NCBI GenBank assembly: GCA_963693285.1
Contig: OY848919.1
Location: 3,415,827 to 3,479,826, forward strand
Length of the DNA stretch: 64,000 nucleotides
Reading direction: 5' to 3'
Origin: Xestospongia muta
Lineage: Eukaryota; Porifera; Demospongiae; Haplosclerida; Petrosiidae
A model generated the notes under the pieces. It made no database searches, had not been told where the DNA came from, and saw only the letters and a list, made by a program, of their open reading frames with translations. The position numbers and the translations under genes were made by a program. Shown one piece after another: positions 11,149-21,861 of this stretch (its first letter is position 1; each line of letters opens with the position of its first letter).

Positions 11149-11439
11149 AACATTGTTTATTTTTAGCAATATAGTATTAAAGATTTTAAAGATATACAAA
11201 ATTGTGTGACAGGGAGACTGATTTTTATGATCATCAACTTTGCTTCAAGGGCTCTATGTTATCAAGTGGAGTTTACAAATTTCCTAATGAACATATCTGG
11301 TTTAAAATAAAACATAAATGCACAGTTATAATTAGTTAATAGTTAATATGTTTAGGATTAGAAGGAGTGAATCAGTTTGATACACATGCACTGAATGATA
11401 TTAAACATCAATAGTTATTTCATGATAGTATTTTTTTAT

Positions 11440-11745
11440 TCTGAGTCATCAAGGTTTCTTCATATATCACCTACATGTATTAACATTAATGTTTTTGGAG
11501 CAACTAGTATTACTTCATCTACATATTTGTATTTTAAAAACTTGTTGCAAATACTGAAGTATGTTTATATACTCAATCTGTGGATTCATATTCCCATTAT
11601 ATTGGACAGTACTATCTCTGTGAAAAAAAATTCAAGAAACTGGAATGCTTTTGCATCATTAGCATATATTTTTTAATTTTCACAGAATCAACACAGTTGA
11701 TATTTTCTGATTTGGATAGATCAGTTATAAATCCTTGACAATCTT
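11440..11745 (+). pseudogene. heavily decayed ectodomain relic
   Basis: Scattered matches to the ectodomain coding DNA remain, for example CCCATTATATTGGACAGTAC and CACAGAATCAACACAGTTGA. They correspond to the SIKLDSTIAV and INRVDITGT strands, but the frame is lost. The apparent open frame starting at 11395 is in a different phase and is not a gene. Confidence 0.55.
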
Positions 11746-11769
11746 ATTAACTATCACACAAAGACTGAT

Positions 11770-12510
11770 GCCTTCTCTGATAATTCTACTGATGAAATCA
11801 TTTTCTATCTACTATTCATCAGTAGTACTTGTAGTGGAGACAGTAATATTACATATCATGTTAACTCATCTTCAGATTTAGAGTTGTACCAGTGTAACAG
11901 AACGTGCACGGTTCTCTAAATGTTTTGTGTTCTTGCTAAACAGTTCTGTTATCACTACCATTTCATCTGGTAACTTCTGTCAAGTGACAACTTACCAGAC
12001 TAGTGGTTTTCTTGCAAGCTAGGTCAGCTACTATAAGGTGTACTCACAATGTGAATGGCATATCAGATGTTCTTCCACAACTGGCAAATGTCTGCTTTTC
12101 TTTAACTCTTAAAAAATGGTGTTCAAGAAGTGTGGTACATATCTCCTACTATTCAAGATACTGTAATCACTGAGTACCTCAATAGTTCATCTCTGTATTA
12201 CACTTCATCTCATGCTGCTGTCTTAGTCTTTGATAGTAGCTCTTGGTCTGCTGTTACCATATATATACTTACTTCTCTTTGCTAAATCACTTAGACCACT
12301 AGCATGTACCAGCAATACTTACAACTTCTTTTAGAAGCTATCCATGCTCCTTATAAGGAAGGTAAACATTATTGGTTTACATTGCATCTTCTCTTACTAT
12401 GTGCTATGTATGGCATATATTCAAAATATAGAGCTACTGATTCATTAAGTACGCTGTTGGTGATTTTTCTTGTTTTCAAGCTTATATCAAACCATATAAG
12501 TATAAATTGC
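11770..12510 (+). pseudogene. decayed family member, N-terminus joined to membrane block
   Basis: The N-terminal part is recognisable (CSGDSNITYHVNSSSDLELY, then TISSGNFCQ-like DNA) and so is TITEYLNSSSLYYTSSHAA. An internal deletion then joins this directly to the SWSAV...LRPL, LLEAIHAPYKEGKHYWF and SKYRATD region, with several stops and frameshifts. Near-identical copies lie at 38055-38818 and 47495-48235, always just upstream of a 12848-type gene. The 119-codon frame at 12304 is part of this relic. Confidence 0.75.
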
Positions 12511-12559
12511 AGATGTGAATGTGTGTTATTTACTAAGCACAAATGTGTATATTCATTAT

Positions 12560-12847
12560 CAATGCAGACATTATATGTTACTATTAGTATTATGTGTGTG
12601 TCTTACTTTATTTGTCATCATTATTTTGGTGTTAGGCATTGTATGAACAAACATTTTTGGTGATTCAAATGTCTAACATTTTACTTATTTAACCATAATA
12701 AACATTGAAATGTATACATAGTTTAAAATTATTTTCAATGTTATTTCAAAAATAGCAAAAAGTTGACATTCCAGATTGCTGAGGTTATAAATTTTAACAA
12801 TATCAAGTTGTTTGTAGAAGACTGTTCAGTTATAGCTTTTAGCAGAG
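12560..12847 (+). promoter_or_regulatory. upstream module of the 12848 gene, TATA-like box at 12786-12792
   Basis: Carries the family blocks GTGTTAGGCATTGTATGAAC, GGTGATTCAAATGTCTAAC and CATTCCAGATTGCTGAGG, followed by TATAAAT 55 bases before the ATG. The leader differs from the 1937/7168 type (ATATCAAGTTGTTTGTAGAA), defining a second promoter subtype shared with 39156 and 48573. Confidence 0.5.
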
Positions 12848-15800
12848 ATGTTGACTTCAGTATTACTGCATCTATCTCTTTGTTTACATCTCTTTAAGAG
12901 TTATTGTACAAGTACTGGAGACAGTATCAATACGTATCATGTTAACTCATCTACAGATTTAGAGCAGTACCTGTGCAACACAACATGGTTCTCTCAATAC
13001 CTTGTCTTCTTATTAAACAGTTCTGTCAACTTCACCATTTCATCTGGTAACTTCTGTCAAGTGATAACTCATCAGACTAGTAGAGTTGAGATACGAAGTA
13101 ATTCTCCCACAAAATCGGCTAACATTAACTGCTTTCATAATGATGTCTCATTGAGTCTTCCAAAGCCCAGAAGAGGTCTAGTCTTCTTAAATTCTACTGT
13201 GATTCTTAAGCAATTGGTATTCAAAAATTGTGGTACATATCTTACTACCATACAAAATACTAAAATAACTGACTACCTCAATAGTTCATTTCTGTATTAC
13301 ACTTCATCTCATGCTGCTGCCTTAATCTTTGTTCATTGTCAGGTCAATATAAGTCAAGTTAACATCTACTACTCATATGGGTTTGCTATGATTGGTGTAG
13401 ATCTATATAACTCTAGTATTGATAGTGTTAGTATGTCTAATTCATCATATAGTGTTGAAGTGTACCAAAATAACAGCCAGAGTCTTGGGAGTGGCCTTCT
13501 TTTTCATTTTATAGATACCAATGACTTAATTGCTATCTATGACATACTTATCAGAAATGCTTCCTTCTTGTATAATTGTGACTACAATACTCATATTTGT
13601 TTCACTGATACATACTATAATAAGCATTTTTCATCTACAAATGAGCCTGAAACAATTGTTAATGCAGCTGGACTAACAATACTCTATACACAACAGAGTT
13701 ATAATAACAAGGTTACTGTTCATGTTACAGAATCAATATTTCATAAAAATTTTGGCAGTTTTGCAGGTGGCATGTTTATTCTGCAATACAACACAGATTA
13801 TGTCATTAATACATCCATTAGTTCTACAGCATTCAATAGTAATTACAACCTTCACTGTCATGGAGCCGCTCTTGTATTTTACTGGTATTCATCATACAAT
13901 TTTCAAGCTCAAAAGATTTTATCCACACTTTATGTCCTCAATGCATCATTTGATCAAAGTCTAAGCAGAAACCATGCTGACATTAATTATAACAAAAACA
14001 GTGGAGCAGTCTACATTGGTATAACTAATAGCACAAAGATTTGTTTAAATATAAATTTCGTAAATTGTACATTTCAAAATAATTATCTTACAAATACAGG
14101 AGCATGTTTATATGCCTCTGTGTGTCATATTGCTGACAATGGAGGCAACGTTTCTATAAAATTGGACAGTACTATTGCTGTGTATAATTCTCAAAATCCT
14201 GAGAGACCCTTTGTATCCTCTGCAGGTATATTTTATTTCTACAAAATCAACAGAGTTGACATCACTGGAACATCTCACTTCAGTAACAATTATGGATCAG
14301 TTATAAGTTCTCAAGACTCAAATGTCTATCTAGCTGGTAATTTAACTTTTAGTGATAATCATGCTATGACTGGTCCAGCAATTAGACTAGTTGGTAACTG
14401 TCAGTTATACTTTATGTCAGGTGTTATAGCAAAGTTTATAAATAATTCAGCTCAGTTAGTAGGAGGAGCTATATATGCAGATGGTGCAAAGAGTAATGAT
14501 AAATGTGTCATACAAATTGATTCTAATGTTTCTAAAATAGTTTTCTCAGACAATGAAGCAAGAAGAGGTGGTAGTTCAATATATGCTCAACCAATATCCT
14601 CCTGTCATATTAACAATGCAAATTCTATTAACTCTCCTTATGAAACAATGGCATTTTATAACCAACATTTCACCTTTAATAATAGCAAATTAAACACTAA
14701 TTTGTATCAGTTTTCAACTTTACCACAAAATCTTAAAGAATTCACTGGTATATTATATAACTATGATAAAATTTATCCAGGACAAGAAATTTATTACTGC
14801 ATTTCAGCCATTGATATTCTTGGTAGAAATGTTTATTCTACTATAGCAATTGATATTGTTAGAAAACATTCTCATTTTAATATTCTTAAAACAACAGGAC
14901 TCTGGTTGTCTTATGATGATCAAGAGCAAATGATTCAAGAAAACAAAACTTGCACAACCGTTAGTGTGACTGTTCATACAAATTATCAATTTAATATTAT
15001 TGATGCAATAATTGTATTCTCCCAACCAACAAGTCTAACAAAATATGTCAAAATATATCCATGTCCACTGGGATTTGATTTGAATAAGACAATAGGAATC
15101 TGTCAACTTTCATCTTCATTTGATAACTTGAGAAAACATCAACCCCTTACAGTCCCTATTATTGGTAATGTCAGTAGTCAGACAATAACAAGACTTTTTG
15201 GAGTAATCACTTGGGCAGGAATAATAGAATATGAGAACAAAACAAAAACAGAATTTGGTGTATCTTTAACTTGTCCAATTGGATATTGTAATAGCAATCA
15301 GACACTACCATACTTCTACAGTGGTGAGTTATTATCTAATGAAAGTTTTAAACTGTCAGATGGTATGACTGACTATCATCCACCATAGTGTTTATATCAA
15401 CGTGAAGGAACATTATGTGGTAGATGTAGTGAGGGATTAAGTGTGGTATTTGGATCTACAGAATGTCATCACTGTAGTAATGCTTGGATAGCAACAATCG
15501 GTATTTATCTAGTTGCTGGCCCTCTCCTCATTTACTTGTTATATGCTCTCAGACTCACATTAACAACTGGTACACTCAATGGTATTATATTCTATGCTCA
15601 GGCTGCTAATTGTGGTCTGCTTGATATGTTAAGATATCACTATTTTAAATCATCAATTGATTATCTATCAGAGTTTGCTATATTCATTATCAGTGTTTTG
15701 AATCTTGAAACAGGCCTTCCTCATTGTTTATACAATGGAATGACAGAATTATGGAAGGCTGGTCTCAATTTAGCCTTTCCAATTTATCTCCTCATAATAG

Positions 15801-16702
15801 TTGTTGTCCTCATTATCTACAGCCATTTTTCACTAAGGCTTTCAAACAAAATATCTAATTCCTCAGTTCAAGTACTGGTTACTGTTATACATCTCTCTTT
15901 TTCAAACCTACTTGTTCAAATGATAAATGTAATGACTTATGCTGTAATCTACACATCCAATGATGTAGATCATGTTTGGTATTTAGATGGCAATGTGAAA
16001 TATGGAGGACACTCCCATCGTGTTTTAATGATTGTGACTTTGGTAGTAGTGCTTGGTCTACTATTACCATATGTACTTCTACTTCTTTTTGCTAAACCAC
16101 TTAGACCACTAGCATGTACCAACAAGTACTTACGACCTCTTTTAGAAGCTATCCATGCTCCTTATAAGGAAGGTAAACAATACTGGTTTACATTACGTCT
16201 TCTATTACTATGTGCTATGTATGGCATATATTCAAGATATAGAGCTACTGACATTTATGCTCTTTATTTTGCAACAGGTCCAATGTTAGTAGTATTTCTT
16301 CTCCTACAAACTTATATCAAACCATTTAAGAATAAACTAGTCCATATTTTAGATTCTTGGATGATGTTAAATTTGACTTTTCATTATCTTACCAATTGGT
16401 ATTTTCTCCTGAAGAAAACCCTACTAACGCAGAAAATGTTCAGTGTTACATCTGTCTTTCTGACATTTGTGACATTAATGATTGTTATAACATATCATGT
16501 GCTCTGGGCTATGGGGAAAGTGTATTACATAAAGCGATGGATTGAAAAAAAATGGGAGAAAGTCTGTCTTTTTTACATAAAACTTTCTTCTTTTCGTACT
16601 CGTATAAGAATTCGTAATCGTTTACCACTTATAGATAGCAGTGGCTCATTTTATGGAACATGCTCAGAGTTTAGAGAGCCTGTCCTAAATTACAATGATT
16701 GA
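12848..16702 (+). pseudogene. family member with one premature stop just before the membrane block
   Basis: The frame would encode 1,284 residues but is stopped by TAG at 15386-15388 (codon 847), where the twin at 48573 has TTG (Leu). No other break is seen: after the stop the same frame runs through LCLYQREGTLCGRCSEG, all membrane segments and the tail EPVLNYND. If translated as is, the product would be an 846-residue signal-peptide-bearing ectodomain without membrane anchor. So it is either a fresh pseudogene, a secreted form, a segregating nonsense allele or a base-call error. Other differences from 48573 are few (for example Asp/Ala in the INRVDITGTS strand). The frame opening at 15443 is just the remainder of this gene. 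Confidence 0.8.
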
Positions 16703-16850
16703 TAAAACAATTGTAGTGTCAAGTGTGCGTGTGTTAGAAAACATGATACCTACAGTCATGAGTAACCAATCATAGTATAAAGTGTGTGTTTTAGATAACA
16801 TACATTTAGTAACTTTATATGTACATTTATACAATACATGTTTTGAATTT

Positions 16851-16856
16851 AATAAA
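16851..16856 (+). terminator. candidate poly(A) signal
   Basis: AATAAA about 149 bases after the terminal stop at 16702. Confidence 0.45.
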
Positions 16857-17199
16857 AACATTATTTATTTTTAGTTAGTATTAAAGATTTTAAAGACATA
16901 AAAAAATGTGTGACAGGGAGGCTGATTTTTAAGGTCATCAACATTACTCCAATTAGAGTTGTATGTTATTAAGTGGAGTTCACACAAATTCCTAATGAAC
17001 ATATCTGGTTTAAAATAAAACATAAATGCACAGTTATAATTAGTTAATAGTTAATATGTTTAGGATTAGAAGGAGTGAATCAGTTTGATACACATGCAAA
17101 GAATGATATTAAACATCAATAGTTATTTCATGATAGTATTTTTTAAGACCTGTTATGAAGCAATTATTGATTTGTTATTTTTATTATTGTTTTATAGAT

Positions 17200-17565
17200 T
17201 ATGTTAAAAACTCAAAAGTATTCATTGCCACATCATTTCTGAGTCATCAAGGTTTCTTCATATATCACCTATTAACATTAACGTTTTTAGAGCAGCTAGT
17301 ATTACTTCATCTACATGTTTTGACTTTAGAAACTTATTGCAATTACTTAAGTTTGTTTATATACTCAATCTGTGGATTCATATTCCCATTATATTGGACA
17401 GTACTATCACTGTTAAAAAAAGCTAAAAGTTCTAAAATATTCTTTATCTTTCACAGAATCAACATGGTTGACGTCTTCTCATTTGGTAACAATAATATAT
17501 CAGTTATAAATTCTCAACAATCTATCTTTTTGCTAAATTTGAGTTTTTACAATAAATATGCCTGA
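17200..17565 (+). pseudogene. decayed ectodomain relic
   Basis: DNA-level matches to ectodomain strands remain: TTGGACAGTACTATCACTGT, CACAGAATCAACATGGTTGA and AACAATAATATATCAGTTAT. Frame is not preserved; the 136-codon open frame at 17155 runs in another phase. It is a longer version of the relic at 11440-11745. Copy at 52926-53292. Confidence 0.55.
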
Positions 17566-18956
17566 ACTGGTACACAACTATAATAGTTAGGTTTAGAGAT
17601 AACTAAACTCATTTAATAGGAGAACCTATTGTCTATATGGAACACAAGCTTATATTTTTAGTATTTTAATGATGACATAATGTTGTCACTTAATCTATAA
17701 ATACGCAAGAACTAAACAATATATACTTTATTTTGCAGTATGTAACTGAGCTTAATAAAAACAGAATTCAATATGAAGCTACTCTTACTAATAAGTAAAT
17801 GATACATTAATAATTAGATGCATCCTCCTTTAATTTACGTCTCCTCAATGCATGAATGCGACCCGGCTAAAATCATATCAACACATTGTCCGTGAACAAT
17901 ATGACTTACTTCACAAACAAGAACACACACTAGGCTAAAATCACATTAACACATTGTCCAAGACAAGTATCAATTACTTCACAAACAACAACTAATACAC
18001 ACTATGATAATATACCAAAATATTGCCATGGCATTTGCTTAATTTAACAACGTACAGTTTGCAGATCACATATTAATTGTCAAAATAAAATTTGAATTAT
18101 ATTTAACCTTCTTTAATTGCTTGTTACATAATAAAAAATCATACCAGACAGAACAGGATATTAGGTGCAATACATAGGTTTCTTCCAGTATAGTGTGTAT
18201 GTACCAAGCAAGGGCTGTCTACATTACATAATGGAGAATGGTTGGCACATGGTTGACATTGCTTTCCCTATAGATCAGTTTAATGAACAATAACTATAGA
18301 GTTATGTTTACATATGTTGTGTATTTTGTCATTTACTATACACAAAGTTTGCAAACAATGAGACATTTTTTGTATTCTTATCTTGTATAAAATTTATCCG
18401 TAAAAAAAAACATATAACGCAATACTTCAGCTTTACTTAAAATGGCTTGGTTCCAAGGTTTAGGATTGATGGTCTATGGGAAATTAAATATAGTTTCTGT
18501 TACCAGCTCTTTTTCATCTTCCTTGTCTGTTTTTATTATTAGCTGTTGTATGTAGTTAGTTATACTTGTTGTGTGTATAATGGTTAATAAGATCAGTGTA
18601 GAACGTAATAAACAACATACACTAACAATAATAACACAACTAAATTATTATCACAAAATACCAAGGAACATTTTCGTAAATATTATATTATTTATATATA
18701 CAGCAATTATTGTATATATATAATTATTCAGGTTTTAAAATCTATTGTTTATTATTTACTGTTGTACTGTCAGCTACTTGAATGCAACAGCCACTCACTT
18801 GCAGCTGATTGCAAGGTACGATTCCTCGAAGATCCTTCAGTTAGCTCAGAACATACTCAAAAGAAAGCTATTGTTCTCTAATTAAGTAACATATCCCAGT
18901 ATTTATATAGCACTTCCCAAAATGTATAATTATGAATAATTCATAACATGTGAAAA
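17566..18956. other. non-coding spacer between family array and PSMB4-like relic
   Basis: No intact gene. On the minus strand there are weak exon-like stretches with splice-like edges: one with several Cys (CQPCANHSPLCN) near 18150-18265, one reading TINPKPWNQAIL near 18430-18470, and one reading RIHALRRRKLKEDASNY followed by a stop near 17810-17870. I cannot assign them to a family, and they may be remains of another duplicated host gene. The rest is AT-rich. Confidence 0.3.
17865..18002. repeat. two direct repeats of 68 bases
   Basis: GGCTAAAATCA at 17865 and at 17933 each start a copy containing AACACATTGTCC and ACTTCACAAACAA. The copies are imperfect. The same pair occurs at 53592-53729. 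Confidence 0.7.
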
Positions 18957-21560
18957 ATGGCGACTGAATTCTGTTTGCCCTTTTCTATTATTCCTAGTGA
19001 TGGCTTTTATAAAGTGAATCGACCTGTCAGGACCTCACAGAACACTGTGAAAGAGACAGCTGTACCTATAGGTTGTACATTGTAAGTAGACTTAACCCGA
19101 ATAAATGGATGAAAGAAGATTGGATGAATAATAAATAGATAGATAGTGCATGAAATGTTAGATGAATGGATGACAATTGGTGTAACATTTAATGGCAGAG
19201 AGATACTAGCAGCGGATACATTAGGTAAGATAGCTAGTCACACCTACTTATTATGAAATAATTTATAATTGTCTATGATCTTATGGTTAATTAGTTCTTT
19301 TTCGAGATGTATCTTGTCTTCTTTAAGTAAATGATATGACAGTAGCAGCTAGTACTGGTGACTATGCTGATTTTCAACAAATTGAACACCTCTTTGAACG
19401 TTTGAAGTAATCAGTATATATAAGTAGATGGATAAATGCATAGATTGATAAATTATATCTACTTTTTCTAGTATTGAGTCAGAGTCACTTTGTGATGGTC
19501 ATTCATCCTCAGTCTATGAATTCTTAGTTAACTAGAGTCATGTACAATCGACAAACTTGTATTAACCCTTTCTTGAACACTATTATCATTGGTGGTTACC
19601 ATGACAACAAGTTGTATGTTTTGATAGGAAAGGGAAAAGAATTAATTATGTTCTCTTTATAGATTTATTGGGTTAGTTAACTCTATAGGTGTGACCTTTG
19701 AAGCCCCCACTTTACTAACTGGTTTTGGTAGTTACATTGCTCAGGTATATTATCCATTAAGTCATTATAGTAAGTAGTGATGTTTACTAGTAGTTACTAA
19801 TGCTAGCTATCCTGTATTAAGTTACTAAGTTCACTAGTCTATTAATAATAGCTATCCTAGGTCACTAGTAAGTACTGATGTTCACTAGCCTAGAGCTTAA
19901 TAATAGTAGCTATCCTAGGTCACTGTGGTAAGTACTGATGTTCACTAGTCTAGAGCTTACTAATGGTAGCTATCCTAGGTCACTGTAGTAAGTACTGATG
20001 TTCGCTAGTCTAGAGCTTACTAACAGTAGCTATCCTAGGTCACTGTAGTAAGTACTGATGTTCGCTAGTCTAGAGCTTACTAACAGTAGCTATCCTAGGT
20101 CACTGTAGTAAGTACTGATGTTAACTAGTCTAGAGTTTACTAACAGTAACTATCCTAGGTCACTGTAGTAAGTACTGATGTTCACTAGTCTAGAGTTTAC
20201 TAACGGTAATTATCCTAGGTCACTGTGGTAACTAGTAAGTACTGATGTTCACTAGTCTAGAGCTTACTAATGGTAGCTATCCTAGGTCACTGTAGTAAGT
20301 ACTGATGTTCGCTAGTCTAGAGCTTACTAACAGTAGCTATCCTAGGTCACTGTAGTATGTACTGATGTTCGCTAGTCTAGAGTTTACTAACAGTAGCTAT
20401 CCTAGGTCACTGTAGTAACTAGTAAGTACTGATGTTCACTAGTCTAGAGTTTACTAACGGTAATTATCCTAGGTCACTGTAGTAACTAGTAAGTACTGAT
20501 GTTCACTAGTCTAGAGCTTACTAATGGTAGCTATCCTAGGTCACTGTAGTAAGTACTGATGTTCGCTAGTCTAGAGCTTACTAACAGTAGCTATCCTAGG
20601 TCACTGTAGTAAGTACTGATGTTCGCTAGTCTAGAGCTTACTAACAGTAGCTATCCTAGGTCACTGTAGTAAGTACTGATGTTCACTAGTCTAGAGCTTA
20701 CTAATGGTAATTATCCTAGGTCATATAGTATGTACTGACATTAAACTTATTGACGATATAAATTACTTAGTGTTTATGTTGTGGTTTGGTTGATGTCCTT
20801 TAAGTAATTAAAACAACTGTCACAAGTTGACATACCTTTTAACTCTTGTGTCACACATCCACATTTCTCTCTTATTAACTAATTTTACAATTTTAACTTT
20901 TATGGGTAAACTATGAACAATATTTTGGACTTTAAAATGTAAGAACAGACAGACAGAAAGACAAGTCAGGTTGTCAGTCATAATTTCACATATTTTGCTT
21001 AGCCACTGATGAGAGAAGCTTATGAGAAAAATCCAACTATGAGTCAGGAGGAAGCTCAAATATTATTGGAAAAGTGTCTCAAGATTTTATATTATCGAGA
21101 TGCAAAATCCTGGAATAAAGTATAGGTTTAATAATATCTAACTTTAACCTCTCTCTCTCTCTCTCTTATAGTATGAATTAGCTACGATCACTACAGAAGG
21201 TGTTGAAATAACTGGTCTATACAGATTTGAAGGTGATTGGGAGGTAGCTGAATAAACGGAGGTAAGTGTGAGAAAATGTACTTTGTGTATAAGTATTTTC
21301 TCATGTAATAACTAATGATAGTAATAAAATTGTGACATTAGAGTAAGTCATTTGTAAAGTACTTACTTGTGGAATGTGTAAATCAACAACATATTTACTC
21401 ATTAACATATAGTGATTATATTGCTATAATAAAGTATTAGCCAGAACAAGCTGTTGACATGACAATTTAATTAAATGTTTATATAACACTTCATTTATCA
21501 ATATACTTAACTTAATTATCACTCCATTATGTGTCTCTCTTTTACAGAGGCTATGACTGA
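18957..21560 (+). pseudogene. PSMB4: proteasome subunit beta type-4-like unprocessed pseudogene, copy A
   Basis: Exon-like pieces in the order of proteasome beta-4 are separated by introns with GT/AG edges: MATEF...RPVRTSQNTVKET (18957-19081), IGVTFNGREILAADTLG (19172-19224), NDMTVAASTGDYADFQQIEH (to about 19406), ESESLCDGHS (from 19472), GVTFEAPTLLTGFGSYIAQ (to 19744), PLMREAYEKNPTMSQEEAQ through LYYRDAKSWNK (21003-21119) and YELATITTEGVEITGLYRFEG (21172-21261). Disabling changes are an in-frame TAA before VNDM, a shift near EFLVN/TRVMYNR that looks like four extra bases, loss of the segment after ADTLG, and a TAA after GDWEVAE. Introns are kept, so it arose by DNA duplication, not retroposition. 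Copy B shares the TAA and the shift, so decay began before the block was duplicated. Confidence 0.8.
19850..20745. repeat. 60-base minisatellite, about 15 units
   Basis: TATCCTAGGTCACTGTAGTA recurs with a period of 60 bases, exact from 19921 to 20220 and 69 where ACTAGTAA is added. Units also contain AGTACTGATGTTCACTAGTC. It lies in an intron of the PSMB4-like relic. Copy B has only about six units at 55580-55885, which explains the roughly 570-base change in offset between the two blocks. Confidence 0.9.
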
Positions 21561-21861
21561 AATTATGACTAATTAAAGGACAGTACTAAGATTGAACAGT
21601 ATGTAATGCAATCAATAATTCTAGTTATATTAAGTTTAAGTAATTTTATAACTTGAATAACTACTAATCTTCTAGTAATGAGATATAATTTGTTTAGGAG
21701 AATATTCTTAAAGCTCATTTATTTATTATCACAAAGGGGATAACTAAACTTTTCTTGTATCATCAAAATACAAATTATTAAAACATCACAAATTAAATTG
21801 ATAGTAGTTAAAAAGCAGTTGTAAAGGGTTCACACAAGTAACATAAAGTAAGTAATACCAG

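Noticed and set aside
12304..12663. Small independent 119-residue gene (also at 38612 and 48029)
   Set aside because: The first third is a membrane-block fragment of the family and the rest runs into upstream-module DNA. It is a relic whose frame happens to be open.
15443..16702. Separate membrane-only gene
   Set aside because: It is the in-frame continuation of the 12848 gene after its nonsense codon; no promoter module lies before it.
17155..17565. 136-residue hydrophobic protein (copy at 52882)
   Set aside because: The DNA is a decayed ectodomain relic read in the wrong phase; its hydrophobicity follows from T-rich sequence.
18150..18265. EGF-like exon on the minus strand (CQPCANHSPLCN...)
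   Set aside because: Too short, with a weak donor site and no supporting neighbours; noted only as a trace.
19850..20745. CRISPR-like array appearance
   Set aside because: Units are contiguous 60-base tandem copies with no unique spacers, and the surroundings are eukaryotic. It is a minisatellite.
20820..21059. 79-residue minus-strand frame (copy at 55977)
   Set aside because: It overlaps a recognisable exon of the PSMB4-like relic on the other strand and resembles nothing.
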